Counted from the stretch's first letter, positions 35,721 to 44,707 are shown. The stretch: DNA of 64,000 nt from Thalassotalea sp. Sam97 (GCF_041379765.1 NZ_CP166919.1:2666001-2730000); one strand, 5' to 3'. Made by a program: numbers and translations. The notes: generated from the sequence alone by a model not told the origin.

Positions 35721-35936
35721 ATGCCAGTAATTAAAGTAAGAGAAAACGAGCCGTTTGACGTAGCTCTTCGTCGTTTCAAGCGTTCATGTGAAAAAGCAGG
35801 TATCCTTTCTGAAGTTCGTCGTCGCGAGTCTTTCGAAAAGCCGACTTGGGAACGTAAGCGTAAGAAAGCAGCTGCTGTTAAGCGTCACGCGAAGAAAGTT
35901 GCTCGCGAAAACGCTCGTCGCGTTCGTTTATACTAA
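35721..35936 (+). CDS. rpsU: 30S ribosomal protein S21
   Basis: A 71-residue, highly basic protein matching S21: MPVIKVRENEPFDVALRRFKR and the RKRKKAAAVKRHAKK segment. The ATG at 35721 is used; a GTG-type start four codons upstream lacks support. Part of the conserved rpsU-dnaG-rpoD (macromolecular synthesis) locus, with yqeY inserted after it. Confidence 0.98.
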   Translation: MPVIKVRENEPFDVALRRFKRSCEKAGILSEVRRRESFEKPTWERKRKKAAAVKRHAKKVARENARRVRLY

Positions 35937-35961
35937 GACTTTAGGCATATACGCTTAAGTT

Positions 35962-36408
35962 ATGAGTTTATTTGACAAACTCAACAACGAAATGAAAAAC
36001 GCCATGCGTGCCAAAGACAAACCTCGTCTTGGCGTAATCCGCATGGCGTTGTCAGCTATCAAGCAAGCTCAAATTGACGGTCAAAAAGACATGACCGATG
36101 ATGACATTCTTGCGTTAATCAGCAAAATGATTAAACAACGCAAAGAGTCAGTGGCAATGTACACTGATGGTGGTCGTCCAGAGCAAGCAGCAAGTGAGCA
36201 AGCAGAAATTACTGTTTTAGAAGAGTTTTTGCCTCAAGCTTTAACTGCCGAAGAAATTGTGGCACTTATTGCTGATGCTATCGCTGAAAGCGAAGCAAGC
36301 TCTATGGCTGATATGGGTAAAGTTATGGCGATTTTAAAGCCTAAAATGCAAGGCCGTGCCGATCTAGGCCAAGTAAGCGGTCAAGTAAGAGCGGCATTAA
36401 ACGCTTAA
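35962..36408 (+). CDS. yqeY: GatB/YqeY domain protein
   Basis: The 148-residue protein is a stand-alone YqeY helical domain, related to the tail of the amidotransferase subunit GatB: LNNEMKNAMRAKDKPRLGVIRM at the start and MADMGKVMAILKPKMQGRADLGQVS at the end. It may bind tRNA; the function is not established. It lies 25 bases after rpsU, often seen in this locus outside the enterobacteria, and ends in a strong terminator. Confidence 0.88.
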   Translation: MSLFDKLNNEMKNAMRAKDKPRLGVIRMALSAIKQAQIDGQKDMTDDDILALISKMIKQRKESVAMYTDGGRPEQAASEQAEITVLEEFLPQALTAEEIVALIADAIAESEASSMADMGKVMAILKPKMQGRADLGQVSGQVRAALNA

Positions 36409-36428
36409 TTAACCCCAAATCGTTATCG

Positions 36429-36459
36429 AAAACCGCACACTATGTTGTGCGGTTTTTTT
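36429..36459 (+). terminator. Terminator after yqeY
   Basis: AACCGCACA / TGTGCGGTT stem with a 6-base loop and seven T. It separates rpsU-yqeY from dnaG, so dnaG needs read-through or a promoter in the next 110 bases. Confidence 0.9.
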
Positions 36460-36567
36460 ATGCCTGTTAATTTCCCCCTTTGCTATTTTGCTATAGCCTT
36501 CACGCGATAATATTTGGTATAGTTGCTGTTCACATACGTTTTCTTACTGACGCATATTCTGCATTTT

Positions 36568-38331
36568 ATGGCTGGCTTAATCCCTCGTACTTTCATAGAT
36601 GACCTTCTCGCAAGAACCGACATTGTCGACTTGGTTGAAAGCCGTGTACCGTTAAAAAAAGCCGGTAAAAACTACTCAGCTTGCTGTCCATTCCACAGTG
36701 AAAAGAGCCCGTCATTTACGGTCTCACGAGACAAACAGTTTTATCACTGTTTCGGCTGTGGTGCACACGGCAATGCGATTAGCTTTGTAATGGAATATGA
36801 CCGCCTCGAATTTGTTGATGCCATTGAAGAGCTGGCGAGCTTTCACGGTTTAGAAGTTGAACGAGAACAAAGCCACAAAACTCCTGCCGAGTTAAAAAAA
36901 GCGCAAATCGCTCATAAGCAAAAACAAGACGACTATCAGCTAATGACGCAAATCAGTCGCTTTTATCAGCAAAACCTGCGCACTCACAATGACGCCCCAA
37001 AAGTCATAGAGTACCTAAAAAGTAGAGGCTTAACTGGCGAAATCGCTAAGCGCTTTAATATCGGCTACGCCGCCGACAGCTGGGACGATGTGGTTGCTAA
37101 ATTTGGCCATAATCATCACAACCAAAAGCAATTAGTTGATCTAGGCATGGCAATTCAAGGCGATAAAAGCCGACCTTATGATCGCTTTCGTGGCCGGTTA
37201 ATGTTTCCCATCACCGACAAACGCGGTCGCGTTATCGGTTTTGGCGGTCGAGTCATTGAAGAAGGTACACCCAAGTATTTAAATTCGCCAGAAACTCGAA
37301 TTTACCATAAAGGGCATGAGTTATACGGCCTGTATGAGGCGAAACAATATACCACCGATTTACAACGTTTAGTGGTCGTAGAAGGGTATATGGATGTTGT
37401 CGCCTTGGCACAACACGGTATCCCTTATGCGGTGGCATCGCTGGGAACGTCTACCACAACCGAACAACTGCAAACCATGCTACGCACCGTAAAAGAGGTA
37501 ATTTGCTGTTACGATGGCGATAAAGCCGGTCGTGATGCGGCATGGCGGGCAATGGAGAACGCCCTACCGTTAATTCGAGACGGTGTATCATTGAAGTTCG
37601 TTTTTGTGCCCGACGGCGAAGACCCAGACTCGCTTGTGCGCAAACAAGGTCAACAGGCCTTTGAGCAATTGCTTGATAACGCCAAACCTATGTCAGAGTT
37701 TTTATTTGAACACTTGTTATCGAGTGTAGAGATTGCTTCCCTCGAAGGCAAAGCAGCTTTAGTTGAGATTTTTCAACCCTATCTACAAAAAATGCCTGAC
37801 AGCGTATTGAAAGATTCGATAGTTAACGAACTCGCCAATAAGTTTGGCGCTGGCTCACAGGCTCAACTACAAAAACTCAATGCCAGTACCAGCCAACAGG
37901 CAGTAGCGCGAACAAATAATAAGCAAGGAAAAGCAACTCCTGTTCGTTTAGCTATTGCATTATTGCTTGAGCATCCCCATTTAGTAAATGTAATAGATGA
38001 TATAACTGTACTCGAGCCTATAGATTTACCTGGACTCGACTTATTTAAGCGCTTATTGCTACAGTGTAAACAAAATCCCAATATGAGCTCAAGCCAGCTC
38101 ATTGAAATGTGGCGGGGAACAGAACAAGAGAAGATTTTGTCAAAGCTACTCATTTGGGAACACCATATAAACAGTGAAGCTGCAGAGCAGGTGTTTAGCG
38201 ATATTATTGAAAAATTTATTAATACGTATGTAGAAAAGCGTACCGAATTATTATTACAAAAAGCTCGTATTGGACAACTTAACTCGTTGGAAAAAAAGGA
38301 ACTTCAAGCACTGATTAATGCACAAAATTAA
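36568..38331 (+). CDS. dnaG: DNA primase
   Basis: DnaG makes RNA primers at the replication fork. The ATG at 36568 gives MAGLIPRTFIDDLLARTDIV as in E. coli; an in-frame start 15 codons upstream is hydrophobic and not conserved. N-terminal CHC2 zinc ribbon (CCPFHSEKSPSF, then HCFGCG), TOPRIM core (VVVEGYMDVVAL, CYDGDKAGRDA) and a C-terminal helicase-binding domain. 587 residues. Confidence 0.97.
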   Translation: MAGLIPRTFIDDLLARTDIVDLVESRVPLKKAGKNYSACCPFHSEKSPSFTVSRDKQFYHCFGCGAHGNAISFVMEYDRLEFVDAIEELASFHGLEVEREQSHKTPAELKKAQIAHKQKQDDYQLMTQISRFYQQNLRTHNDAPKVIEYLKSRGLTGEIAKRFNIGYAADSWDDVVAKFGHNHHNQKQLVDLGMAIQGDKSRPYDRFRGRLMFPITDKRGRVIGFGGRVIEEGTPKYLNSPETRIYHKGHELYGLYEAKQYTTDLQRLVVVEGYMDVVALAQHGIPYAVASLGTSTTTEQLQTMLRTVKEVICCYDGDKAGRDAAWRAMENALPLIRDGVSLKFVFVPDGEDPDSLVRKQGQQAFEQLLDNAKPMSEFLFEHLLSSVEIASLEGKAALVEIFQPYLQKMPDSVLKDSIVNELANKFGAGSQAQLQKLNASTSQQAVARTNNKQGKATPVRLAIALLLEHPHLVNVIDDITVLEPIDLPGLDLFKRLLLQCKQNPNMSSSQLIEMWRGTEQEKILSKLLIWEHHINSEAAEQVFSDIIEKFINTYVEKRTELLLQKARIGQLNSLEKKELQALINAQN

Positions 38332-38435
38332 ACAATTTGCTGTGCATAACTCGCTGGTATTTCTTATTCCAACTTGCTATAATTTTGTCCTTTACTGTTC
38401 GTATTTTGATAGCCAAGACAGGTGGACAATCGTCA

Positions 38436-40289
38436 ATGGATCAAGCCCCACAATCTAGATTGAAAGAACTTATCACCAAAGGTAAGGAGCAAGGGTTCTT
38501 AACTTTTGCTGAAGTAAACGATCACCTTCCACAAGATATTATCGATTCTGACCAAGTTGAAGACATCATTCGCATGATCAACGACATGGGTATTCAGGTG
38601 TTTGAAAACGCCCCTGATGCTGATGAATTGATGATGAGCGAAGCTAATACCGATGAAGACGCAGCCGAAGCTGCTGCTCAGGCACTAGCTACGGTTGAGA
38701 GTGAAATAGGTCGTACAACGGACCCTGTGCGTATGTATATGCGTGAGATGGGTACGGTAGAACTTCTTACCCGTAAGGGCGAAATTCAAATCGCTAAGCG
38801 TATTGAAGAAGGTATCCGTGAAGTACAACGCAGTGTATCTGAGTACCCACCTGCAATTAATTACTTATTAGAGCAATGGGATAACTTTGAAGCTGAAGAA
38901 GTTCGCTTAAGCGACATCATCATAGGTTTTGCTGATCCTGATGCCGACGAAGATGACATTGCCCCTACAGCAACCCACATTGGTTCAGAATTGTCTGATG
39001 ATGATCTTGACGATGAAGACGATGACGGTGTTGAGGACGATGACGACGACAGCTCTGACGAAGAAGAGGACACTGGTCCAGATCCTGAAGTTGCTCGTGA
39101 ACGTTTCCAAGAACTGCGTCGCTTGTACGAAGCTGCCAATGTAGTTATTGAGAAAAAAGGCCGCAGTAGCAAAGAAGCGACCGCGGCTATTGATGCCGTT
39201 TCTGAAGCCTTTAAAGAGTTTCGTTTAATCCCGAAAGTATTTGATCGCTTAGTAAAAAACATGCGCGATGTCATGGATCGCGTGCGTGTGCAAGAGCGTT
39301 TGATCATGAAGCACTGTGTTGTTGGCGCAGGTATGCCAAAAACACATTTCATTAAGATTTTCCCTGGTAATGAAACGCAAACTGAATGGTTAGAGCAAGA
39401 AATTTCTGCTGGCCATGCTTACTCTGAGAAACTAAAACTGGTTGCCTTTGATATTGAGCGCAGTGTGCACAAGCTTAATCAGCTTGAAGAAGAAGCATCA
39501 CTTAATGTGCATGGCATCAAAGACATCAACCGTCGCATGTCGATTGGTGAAGCAAAAGCCCGTCGTGCGAAAAAAGAAATGGTTGAAGCCAACTTACGTC
39601 TGGTTATTTCAATTGCCAAAAAATACACCAACCGTGGCCTACAATTCCTTGATTTAATTCAAGAAGGTAACATCGGTTTGATGAAAGCGGTTGATAAGTT
39701 TGAATACCGTCGTGGTTATAAATTCTCAACTTATGCGACATGGTGGATTCGTCAGGCAATTACTCGTTCTATTGCTGACCAAGCGCGTACCATCCGTATT
39801 CCGGTACACATGATTGAAACCATCAATAAGCTCAACCGTATTTCTCGCCAAATGTTGCAAGAAATGGGTCGCGAACCAACACCAGAAGAACTTGCTGAAC
39901 GCATGATGATGCCTGAAGACAAGATCCGTAAGGTATTAAAGATCGCTAAAGAGCCAATTTCAATGGAAACCCCTATTGGTGACGATGAAGATTCGCACTT
40001 AGGTGACTTTATTGAAGACGGTAGCGGTGAGTTACCTGTTGATGCGGCAACCACAGAAAACTTAAAAGCAGCCACGCATGAAGTCCTAGCAGGCTTAACT
40101 GCGCGTGAAGCAAAAGTTCTGAGAATGCGCTTTGGTATTGATATGAATACCGACCATACGCTTGAAGAAGTAGGTAAACAGTTTGACGTTACACGTGAGC
40201 GTATTCGTCAAATCGAAGCGAAAGCGTTACGTAAGCTACGCCACCCTTCTCGTTCAGAACAACTGAAAAGCTTCCTAGACGGCGAATAA
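38436..40289 (+). CDS. rpoD: RNA polymerase primary sigma factor sigma-70
   Basis: The ATG at 38436 gives MDQAPQSRLKELITKGKEQG, matching RpoD N-termini; an in-frame start 33 codons upstream is hydrophobic and not conserved. Regions in order: 1.1, 1.2 (DPVRMYMREMGTVELL), an acidic non-conserved region with a run of Asp/Glu near residues 187-215, region 2 (NLRLVISIAKKYTNRGL, then FSTYATWWIRQAI), region 3, and region 4 with the HTH (TLEEVGKQFDVTRERIRQIE). 617 residues. Confidence 0.98.
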   Translation: MDQAPQSRLKELITKGKEQGFLTFAEVNDHLPQDIIDSDQVEDIIRMINDMGIQVFENAPDADELMMSEANTDEDAAEAAAQALATVESEIGRTTDPVRMYMREMGTVELLTRKGEIQIAKRIEEGIREVQRSVSEYPPAINYLLEQWDNFEAEEVRLSDIIIGFADPDADEDDIAPTATHIGSELSDDDLDDEDDDGVEDDDDDSSDEEEDTGPDPEVARERFQELRRLYEAANVVIEKKGRSSKEATAAIDAVSEAFKEFRLIPKVFDRLVKNMRDVMDRVRVQERLIMKHCVVGAGMPKTHFIKIFPGNETQTEWLEQEISAGHAYSEKLKLVAFDIERSVHKLNQLEEEASLNVHGIKDINRRMSIGEAKARRAKKEMVEANLRLVISIAKKYTNRGLQFLDLIQEGNIGLMKAVDKFEYRRGYKFSTYATWWIRQAITRSIADQARTIRIPVHMIETINKLNRISRQMLQEMGREPTPEELAERMMMPEDKIRKVLKIAKEPISMETPIGDDEDSHLGDFIEDGSGELPVDAATTENLKAATHEVLAGLTAREAKVLRMRFGIDMNTDHTLEEVGKQFDVTRERIRQIEAKALRKLRHPSRSEQLKSFLDGE

Positions 40290-40311
40290 CGCACGTCCAA
40301 GCTAACGAATT

Positions 40312-40336
40312 AAAGCCTGTTTCGACAGGCTTTTTT
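40312..40336 (+). terminator. Terminator after rpoD
   Basis: AAAGCCTGT / ACAGGCTTT with a TTCG tetraloop and six T. Confidence 0.92.
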
Positions 40337-40471
40337 ATCGCCCTCAATAAAGTGAGTCAACGATAACATCCGACACCTTCCTAGAATCGTGTCACACGAA
40401 CATAGGCAAATCACGAGTGTTCAATATTTGAGCTAACGAACCGATAATACTCGATTTTTTTGACACAAGTG

Positions 40472-40500
40472 GTGACAAGAAAATAAAAACTGCTTATACT
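40472..40500 (+). promoter_or_regulatory. Predicted promoter of the tRNA-Ile2 gene
   Basis: GTGACA (40472-40477), a 17-base spacer, and TATACT (40495-40500), followed by the GC-containing TGCCGAG near the start point, as in many tRNA promoters. The tRNA begins 36 bases after the -10. Confidence 0.75.
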
Positions 40501-40535
40501 TGCCGAGTTTTCAGGAATTCTCCTAAACACCTAAT

Positions 40536-40612
40536 GGCCCCTTAGCTCAGTTGGTTAGAGCACCCGACTCATAATCGGTAGGTCCCGTGTTCAAGTCACG
40601 GAGGGGCCACCA
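40536..40612 (+). tRNA. ileX: tRNA-Ile2 (anticodon CAT, expected lysidine-modified)
   Basis: 77 bases with encoded CCA. Acceptor GGCCCCT pairs with AGGGGCC; the anticodon loop is CTCATAA; the T arm is CCGTG-TTCAAGT-CACGG. The GGCCCCTTAGCTCAG start and GGGGCCACCA end match E. coli tRNA-Ile2 (ileX), which also lies near rpoD, and differ from elongator tRNA-Met (GGCTACG start). The C34 would need TilS to read AUA. The first anticodon-stem pair is a C-T mismatch. Its 3' 28 bases recur four times downstream. Confidence 0.9.
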
Positions 40613-41220
40613 TTTAATTCCAAATAAATATAAGTAAGATGCCTCGAGCATCTTTTTTTATGTCTGAAGTTTGCTGATACCAAAAGCAGCTATAAGAAAC
40701 AGCATAGACTCAACTCATATAACCCCGAGCCAACTACCGTGTTCAAGTCACGGAGGGGCCACCATTTAATTCCAAATAAATATAAGTAAGATGCCTCGAG
40801 CATCTTTTTTTATGTCTGAAGTTTGCTGATACCAAAAGCAGCTATAAGAAACAGCATAGACTCAACTCATATAACCCAGAGCCAACTACCGTGTTCGGTC
40901 ACGGAGGGGCCACCATTTAATTCCAAATAAATATATGTAAGATGCCTCGAGCATCTTTTTTTATGTCTGAAGTTTGCTGATACCAAAAGCAGCTATAAGA
41001 AACAGCATAGACTCAACTCATATAACCCTGAGCCAACTAACGTGTTCAAGTCACGGAGGGGCCACCATTGAATTCCAAATAAATATATGTAAGATGCCTC
41101 GAGCATCTTTTTTTATGTCTGAAGTTTGCTGATACCAAAAGCAGCTATAAGAAACAGCATAGACTCAACTCATATAACCCTGAGCCAACTAACGTGTTCA
41201 AGTCACGGAGGGGCCACCAT
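40585..41220 (+). repeat. Tandem repeat array carrying the tRNA-Ile2 3' end and a terminator in every unit
   Basis: After the tRNA, its 3' segment (T arm, 3' acceptor strand, CCA) recurs four times; the GAGGGG landmark lies at 40601, 40753, 40904, 41056 and 41208, giving periods of 152, 151, 152 and 152. Between landmarks the units are near-identical; differences are single bases (AAGTAAG versus ATGTAAG, CCCCGAG/CCCAGAG/CCCTGAG, and a GTTCGGTC variant at copy 3). Each unit has a hairpin AAGATGC-CTCGA-GCATCTT with a T-run (40636, 40788, 40939 and 41091). The array stops abruptly after the fifth CCACCAT. No direct reading frame. Layout resembles the rtT repeats after E. coli tyrT. Confidence 0.92.
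40636..40659 (+). terminator. First terminator inside the tRNA-Ile2 repeat array
   Basis: AAGATGC-CTCGA-GCATCTT followed by TTTTT, 24 bases after the tRNA CCA. Copies of the same hairpin lie at 40788-40811, 40939-40962 and 41091-41114. Confidence 0.85.
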
Positions 41221-41804
41221 TGAATTTCGCCCCCGAAGAGCTGATAATTTTCTGACAACACTTTAATACGTATCAGACTTTGTATCACTTGACTCGATAA
41301 TCGTCAGGGTTTCTTCCGCTTCAACTAGCACAGCTTCTTCAACGTCAGATATCTCCTAGTATTGAGCATAAGCATTAGATACACACCTTGATAGTCCGAT
41401 TAAAACTCGCAATAAAAATAGTTTATTCGTTTTGTATTACCCATTTTAGGTAAAACTAAGTTACTGGCAATATTTTGCGGCTTACCAAAGATAACAAAAA
41501 AACATACCAATCAGACACTTATACATAAACACAAAAATAAACACAGGCTTTTTTGGCATGCTTGTAACAATATAAATGCCGATAAAAATTATTAAATCTA
41601 AAATCAACTCCGCATTTTTATTGGCCTGCAAGGGATTTATTTACCTTGTAAACTTGTTATTTTGCCATTTCTCTGCTGTGCTTTAAGCGAGGATTAAACA
41701 TATCACACTACTGGAAATAGTCTTGCTGATGTACCTTAACATTCCTTTAGTAATGATTAGTGCGATCTTCTGTCATTCAAAAATTAAAGACAAAAGGTTT
41801 AATC
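41221..41804. other. AT-rich gap without a supported gene
   Basis: 584 bases between the repeat array and the outer-membrane protein gene. The minus strand of 41272-41361 encodes 29 codons of acidic sequence ending at a TAA (EEAVLVEAEETLTIIESS...) but has no start and a stop directly upstream, so it may be a gene remnant. The rest is AT-rich, with no terminator or promoter that I can place with confidence. Confidence 0.5.
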
Positions 41805-42374
41805 ATGAAAACAGTAAAAAATTTATCTGTGGCTCTTACGATTGCAGCCTCTCTGACCAGTTACAACGTTTTTTCTCATGAATTTCTAGGAATCGGTGAA
41901 GGCGGTTACGTTGGTATCGCTGTTGGTGAAAGTGATTTAGATATGGATTGGTTCGATCACCCTACCGGTTGGGAAATATATGGTGGTTGGGAGCTTAGTG
42001 ACTACTTCGGCTTAGAAGTATCTTATATTGACTTTGGCAAGTTCGAAAATCCATATGCCACAGATACCAATGGGTTGATTCAATCCATAGATGTCGAAGC
42101 ATACACATTAGGTTTAATTGGTAAAATACCAATCACTGAAACAATTGATATCTTCGCCAAGATTGGTTACAGCCATTGGGATGCTGATGTTAGCCTAGTA
42201 GGGTATAGCGATAACAGTTGGGATACATTCTGGGGCGTTGGTGCTAATTACAAAGTTAGCGAACATTTCGCAGTCGGCGTTCGTTATAGTGAATATAAGC
42301 TTGATGCCGTAGGCCCTGCAGTTTGGGAAGATGACGTTTCTCTTGTCTCTCTCAACCTTGAATATCATTTCTAA
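41805..42374 (+). CDS. OmpA-like/OMP beta-barrel outer-membrane protein
   Basis: A 189-residue protein from the ATG at 41805 (an ATG-less extension upstream adds no signal). It has a signal peptide (about residues 1-24, NLSVALTIAASLTSYNVFS) and then alternating beta strands with aromatic girdles (GGYVGIAVGESDL, GWEIYGGWELSDYFGLEVSYIDFG, IFAKIGYSHWDADVSL, FAVGVRYSEYKLD), ending in Tyr-His-Phe as barrels do for BAM recognition. This fits the 8-stranded OmpA/OmpW-like barrel class. No periplasmic OmpA domain. Function not determined. Confidence 0.78.
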   Translation: MKTVKNLSVALTIAASLTSYNVFSHEFLGIGEGGYVGIAVGESDLDMDWFDHPTGWEIYGGWELSDYFGLEVSYIDFGKFENPYATDTNGLIQSIDVEAYTLGLIGKIPITETIDIFAKIGYSHWDADVSLVGYSDNSWDTFWGVGANYKVSEHFAVGVRYSEYKLDAVGPAVWEDDVSLVSLNLEYHF

Positions 42375-42390
42375 CCAATTCTACCGTAAT

Positions 42391-42420
42391 ATGATGCTCT
42401 CACTCGCGTGGGAGTATCAT
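42391..42420. terminator. Candidate hairpin terminator after the barrel-protein gene
   Basis: ATGATGCTCTCAC / GTGGGAGTATCAT, 13 pairs including G-T, with a TCGC loop, 17 bases after the stop. No strong U-run, so intrinsic termination is uncertain. Confidence 0.5.
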
Positions 42421-42702
42421 AAATATAGTCGTAGCAGAGAAGCTTTATCTCGACGTAACCTCTCTCATCTATCTACAAATACAGTGTGTTCAACAAGGCT
42501 ATCATTCATCAAAAATTCACAAGATAATTAAGTAATTACCCTTTATACAAGTTCCGCTCGACATTCGTACATTTTTTTCATTTACATTAACCGTCAAGTT
42601 AAGTGGCTGATTTTTTTGTTACAAGATTACTTTTTATTTCAACTCTAATTAATCTTCACCCGCCTAATAACATACAAAACATTGCGATTCAGCCACAATG
42701 AA

Positions 42703-42720
42703 CTTAACTTAAGAGTTAAG
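42703..42720. promoter_or_regulatory. Palindrome upstream of the BCCT transporter gene
   Basis: CTTAACT-TAAG-AGTTAAG, 7-bp arms around a 4-base centre, 35 bases before the start codon. Possible operator; regulator not known. The rest of 42421-42754 shows nothing else clear. Confidence 0.4.
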
Positions 42721-42754
42721 ATCGTATGCATACTAATGATTTCAAGGGGCGTAT

Positions 42755-44707
42755 ATGCCATCCACACCTGCCAAGCTAAACCCCAAAGTCTTTGGTCCTG
42801 CAACCATTGTTATCGCCTGTTTGTTAGTTTTTACCGTGGTATGGCCAAAATACGCCAGTGAGAAATTTAGTGCGCTACAGGCCAGTATTACCCTAAACGG
42901 CAGCTGGTTTTATGTGTTAACGGTGGCGATCATTTTAGGCGTAGTGGTATTTTTAAGCTTATCGAAATTTGGTGACATAAAGTTAGGGCCCGATCACTCA
43001 ACTCCTGATTACAAAGTGGGTACATGGATATCTATGCTATTTGCCGCTGGTATGGGGATCGGCTTAATGTTTTTTGGCGTAGCCGAGCCACTGATGCATT
43101 ATTTAGCACCTCCTACCGCTGAGCCTGGCTCACTTGAAGCCATCAAAGAAGCTATGCGTATTACCTATTTCCATTGGGGCTTTCACGCTTGGGCGATATA
43201 TGCCCTTGTGGCGTTAATTTTAGGGTACTTTGCTTATCGTCAAAATTTGCCATTGACACTGCGTTCTGCTCTGCACCCTTTAATCGGCGATAAAATCTAT
43301 GGTTGGCCTGGGCATCTTGTTGATATTTTTGCCGTTGTTAGCACCGTTTTTGGTACAGCGACCACTCTAGGCCTTGGTGCCACACAAGTGAATTCTGGTC
43401 TTAATTATTTATATCAGTTTGACATCAGCCAGATAAATCAATTAATCATTATCGTGGTTATCACTATATTTGCGTCGATTTCTGTAGCTACCGGCTTAGA
43501 TAAAGGCATCAAAATTTTATCAGAGCTCAATATGGGCTTGGCCATAATCCTGTTATTGCTTATTTTCTTTATTGGCCCGTCGGTATTTCTATTGCAAGCT
43601 TACTTACAAAATATCGGCGAGTACCTATCCACCATAGTTTCAAAAACCTTTAATTTATTTGCGTATGAAAAGCAGGATTGGATAGGTGGCTGGACAATAT
43701 TTTACTGGGGCTGGTGGCTTGCGTGGGCACCATTTGTAGGCTTATTTATCGCGAGGATTTCCAAAGGCAGAACCATTCGAGAATTTGTGTTAGGCGCATT
43801 GCTTGTGCCCACTGCATTTACGCTATTATGGATGACCGTATTTGGTAATTCTGCAATATCCTTAGTTGTCGATGACGGTGTCACAAAAATAGCAGAAATG
43901 GCTAGCGAAAACTCTTCGGTTGCCTTGTTTGTCTTTTTGGATAACCTGCCATGGTCAAACGTCTTAATGATCGTCTCCATCTTTATGATCATTGTCTTTT
44001 TCGTCACCTCTTGTGATTCTGGCGCCATGATTATTGATATGATTTGTTCTAACGGTAGTAATGAGACCCCTGTATGGCAACGGTTATTTTGGGCGATACT
44101 AATGGGCGCAGTGGCAGGGATACTCAGCCTAGCTGGTGGTTTAGAAGCATTACAAACGGTAACCATCGCCAGTGCCCTGCCCTTTGCTGTGGTGCTATTA
44201 CTGGCATGCTATGGTCTTGCTAAAGCGTTACGCATTGAGTCAGCAAAACGTGAAAGCTTGCAGCTTAACGTTACTGCTAACAATATTTATAGTGACACGG
44301 ATAACTGGCAAGAAAACTTAAACAACATCTTATCGACGCCGAGCAAAGGCAATGTTAACGTATTTATCACTCGCACAGTAAGGCGCGCTCTTTATAAAGT
44401 TAAATCTCAGTTTGAGCTGAATGAAGTCGATGTCAGTATTAGCCAAGAAAAGTCAGGCATCATCATGAAAGTCTGTCATGGCGATGAGTACGATTTTGTT
44501 TACAGCGTATTTAAAAAACAATACTCATACCCGGAATTCAACAGTGCAGAGGGCGCTGAGCCAGAGGTTTATTATCGAGCCGAAGTGCATTTAGTTGAAG
44601 GTGGGCAAGACTACGATATTATGGGTTGGTCGGAGCAAGCGATCATCAATGATATTGTCGATCAATATCAGAAGCATCTGCATTTTCTCCATTTATTGCG
44701 CGAGTAG
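42755..44707 (+). CDS. BCCT-family betaine/choline/carnitine-type transporter
   Basis: The 650-residue protein has about 12 membrane helices and BCCT signatures: GMGIGLMFFGVAEPLMH near residue 95, FHWGFHAWAIYA, FTLLWMTVFGNSAI and SCDSGAMIIDM. A soluble C-terminal tail of about 130 residues follows the last helix, as in osmoregulated BCCT carriers such as BetT. Likely imports glycine betaine, choline or a related osmolyte driven by Na+ or H+; the substrate cannot be read from the sequence. AAGGGG lies upstream of the ATG. Confidence 0.88.
   Translation: MPSTPAKLNPKVFGPATIVIACLLVFTVVWPKYASEKFSALQASITLNGSWFYVLTVAIILGVVVFLSLSKFGDIKLGPDHSTPDYKVGTWISMLFAAGMGIGLMFFGVAEPLMHYLAPPTAEPGSLEAIKEAMRITYFHWGFHAWAIYALVALILGYFAYRQNLPLTLRSALHPLIGDKIYGWPGHLVDIFAVVSTVFGTATTLGLGATQVNSGLNYLYQFDISQINQLIIIVVITIFASISVATGLDKGIKILSELNMGLAIILLLLIFFIGPSVFLLQAYLQNIGEYLSTIVSKTFNLFAYEKQDWIGGWTIFYWGWWLAWAPFVGLFIARISKGRTIREFVLGALLVPTAFTLLWMTVFGNSAISLVVDDGVTKIAEMASENSSVALFVFLDNLPWSNVLMIVSIFMIIVFFVTSCDSGAMIIDMICSNGSNETPVWQRLFWAILMGAVAGILSLAGGLEALQTVTIASALPFAVVLLLACYGLAKALRIESAKRESLQLNVTANNIYSDTDNWQENLNNILSTPSKGNVNVFITRTVRRALYKVKSQFELNEVDVSISQEKSGIIMKVCHGDEYDFVYSVFKKQYSYPEFNSAEGAEPEVYYRAEVHLVEGGQDYDIMGWSEQAIINDIVDQYQKHLHFLHLLRE

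Noticed and set aside
38861..39352. Ser-rich minus-strand reading frame inside rpoD
   Set aside because: It is the antisense image of the Asp/Glu-rich segment of RpoD; no start context or domain.
40585..41220. CRISPR-like look of regularly spaced repeats
   Set aside because: The repeated unit is the whole 152-base period with no variable spacers, and it begins with a tRNA 3' end. No cas genes are present.
40585..41220. Integrative-element attachment sites at the tRNA 3' end
   Set aside because: Tandem copies of a tRNA 3' end could be att sites, but there is no integrase, no cargo between copies, and each unit is a near-identical short sequence, which fits tandem duplication better.
41465..41479. 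Sigma-54-like TGGCAATATTTTGCG upstream of the barrel-protein gene
   Set aside because: Only nine bases separate the GG and GC elements, one short of the strict RpoN spacing, and it lies over 300 bases from the gene.
42331..42531. Reading frame overlapping the end of the barrel-protein gene
   Set aside because: No ribosome site and it runs through the hairpin at 42391-42420; composition is not protein-like.
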